Assembly (NCBI GenBank): GCA_016709665.1
Contig: JADJMI010000001.1
Span: 248,001-312,000 of the forward strand
Origin: Betaproteobacteria bacterium
Lineage (GTDB): Bacteria > Pseudomonadota > Gammaproteobacteria > Burkholderiales > Usitatibacteraceae
Length of the DNA: 64,000 nt
Reading direction: 5' to 3'
The notes below the pieces were generated by a model that saw only the letters and a list, made by a program, of their open reading frames with translations, was not told the origin of the DNA and ran no database searches. Positions 63,596 through 64,000 of the stretch are shown here, piece after piece (the stretch's first letter is position 1; each line of letters begins with the position of its first letter). The position numbers and the translations under genes were made by a program.

Positions 63596-64000
63596 GAGCG
63601 AGTCTCCTGGGTGGCTGGGGATGGCGGAAGTGGCGCGCGCTTGCGCCGGGGGGGCTTCTCTCCGAGGGACTGCTTGTCGGCCGCTACGGGCTGGAGGGCC
63701 TCGCGCAGCTTCTCTAGGGGGTCGGCGGCCTTGCCGAGGTCGAGCCCGGCGGCGACGGCGCGCAGGTGCTCGTGCATCAGGCGCTCGGCGAGGCGCATGT
63801 CGGCCTTCGCGAGCGCGGCCACGATGGCCTCGTGCTCGCGGCAGGACTGCTCGGCCTCGTGGCTCGACTGGTACAGCATGGAAATGAGGGCGGTGCGCGC
63901 GGTGAGGTCGCGGAGGGCATCGCCCAGCAGCGCGTTGCCCATCGCCTCGGCGAGGCAGACGTGGAAGTCGCCCAGCAGGTAGGTGCGCGTGCCCACGTCG
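63592..64000 (-). CDS. GntR-family regulator, FCD C-terminal part, cut by window edge
   Basis: About 136 residues of the C-terminal ligand domain: YLLGDFHVCLAEAMGNALLG, LTARTALISMLYQSSHEAEQ (helix), HEAIVAALAKADMRLAERLM and HEHLRAVAAGLDL, typical FCD histidine-bearing helices. A Lys/Pro-rich tail follows (KPPRRKRAPLPP). The DNA-binding half is outside the window and the frame is open to the edge. Stop overlaps the binding-protein start, so it is first known gene of the operon it probably regulates. Confidence 0.85.
   Translation of the reverse strand, partial: DVGTRTYLLGDFHVCLAEAMGNALLGDALRDLTARTALISMLYQSSHEAEQSCREHEAIVAALAKADMRLAERLMHEHLRAVAAGLDLGKAADPLEKLREALQPVAADKQSLGEKPPRRKRAPLPPSPATQETRS

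Overview
The window looks like chromosome from a high-GC betaproteobacterium, but I cannot name the genus. The grounds are a GC-rich core, two Bug/TctC-type extracytoplasmic receptors, a pilS-pilR pair next to an ampD gene and a PP0621-type small protein, class Ia ribonucleotide reductase, an RND efflux operon, and a proteobacterial dedicated sortase system.

Layout. 1-5000: the end of a vapBC toxin-antitoxin pair, a poly-G tract, then a catabolic cluster (Bug receptor, Ldh-family dehydrogenase, FAD oxidase, GntR regulator). 5000-17150: an AT-richer accessory island holding a decayed subtilase cluster, a scrambled IS3 element and a three-gene locus of regulatory and nucleotide-handling domains (HATPase protein, phosphoribosyltransferase protein, receiver-metallophosphoesterase). 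17157-27920: nrdB and nrdA in separate transcription units, each with candidate upstream DnaA/NrdR-type sites, and between them a hybrid sensor kinase, a zinc-ribbon protein, a hibernation-factor-like gene, a fused kinase/ATPase and a membrane protein. 28174-31832: two tandem PAS histidine kinases. 31869-37832: a second acyl-CoA/carboxylate catabolic cluster around a UTRA regulator. 37838-39520: a DehI-like gene and a REP-associated transposase with its own palindromic repeats. 39524-45286: RND efflux. 45467-51227: phospholipase A, ampD, a GNAT enzyme, a tautomerase, pilR, pilS and a PP0621-like gene. 51268-57639: a second repeat family and a sortase system with a LpxR-like gene embedded in its regulatory operon. 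57699-64000: hemerythrin, then a tightly overlapping operon for uptake and hydrolysis of a polar amino acid or carbamoyl compound.

Two repeat families stand out. A 13-bp-armed palindrome (GGGGACAGGTGAA and its complement) occurs six times, usually just after stop codons, and brackets the REP-type transposase. A second family (core GAAGGGGACGCAC) forms an array of four copies one way and three the other beside pdsS.

Gene integrity is uneven. I count at least a dozen single-base frame breaks in the first 24.7 kb and none in the 39 kb that follow. Some breaks sit in short homopolymers and may be sequence errors; those in the AT-rich island may be real decay. Domain calls for broken genes were made by reading across the breaks by eye.
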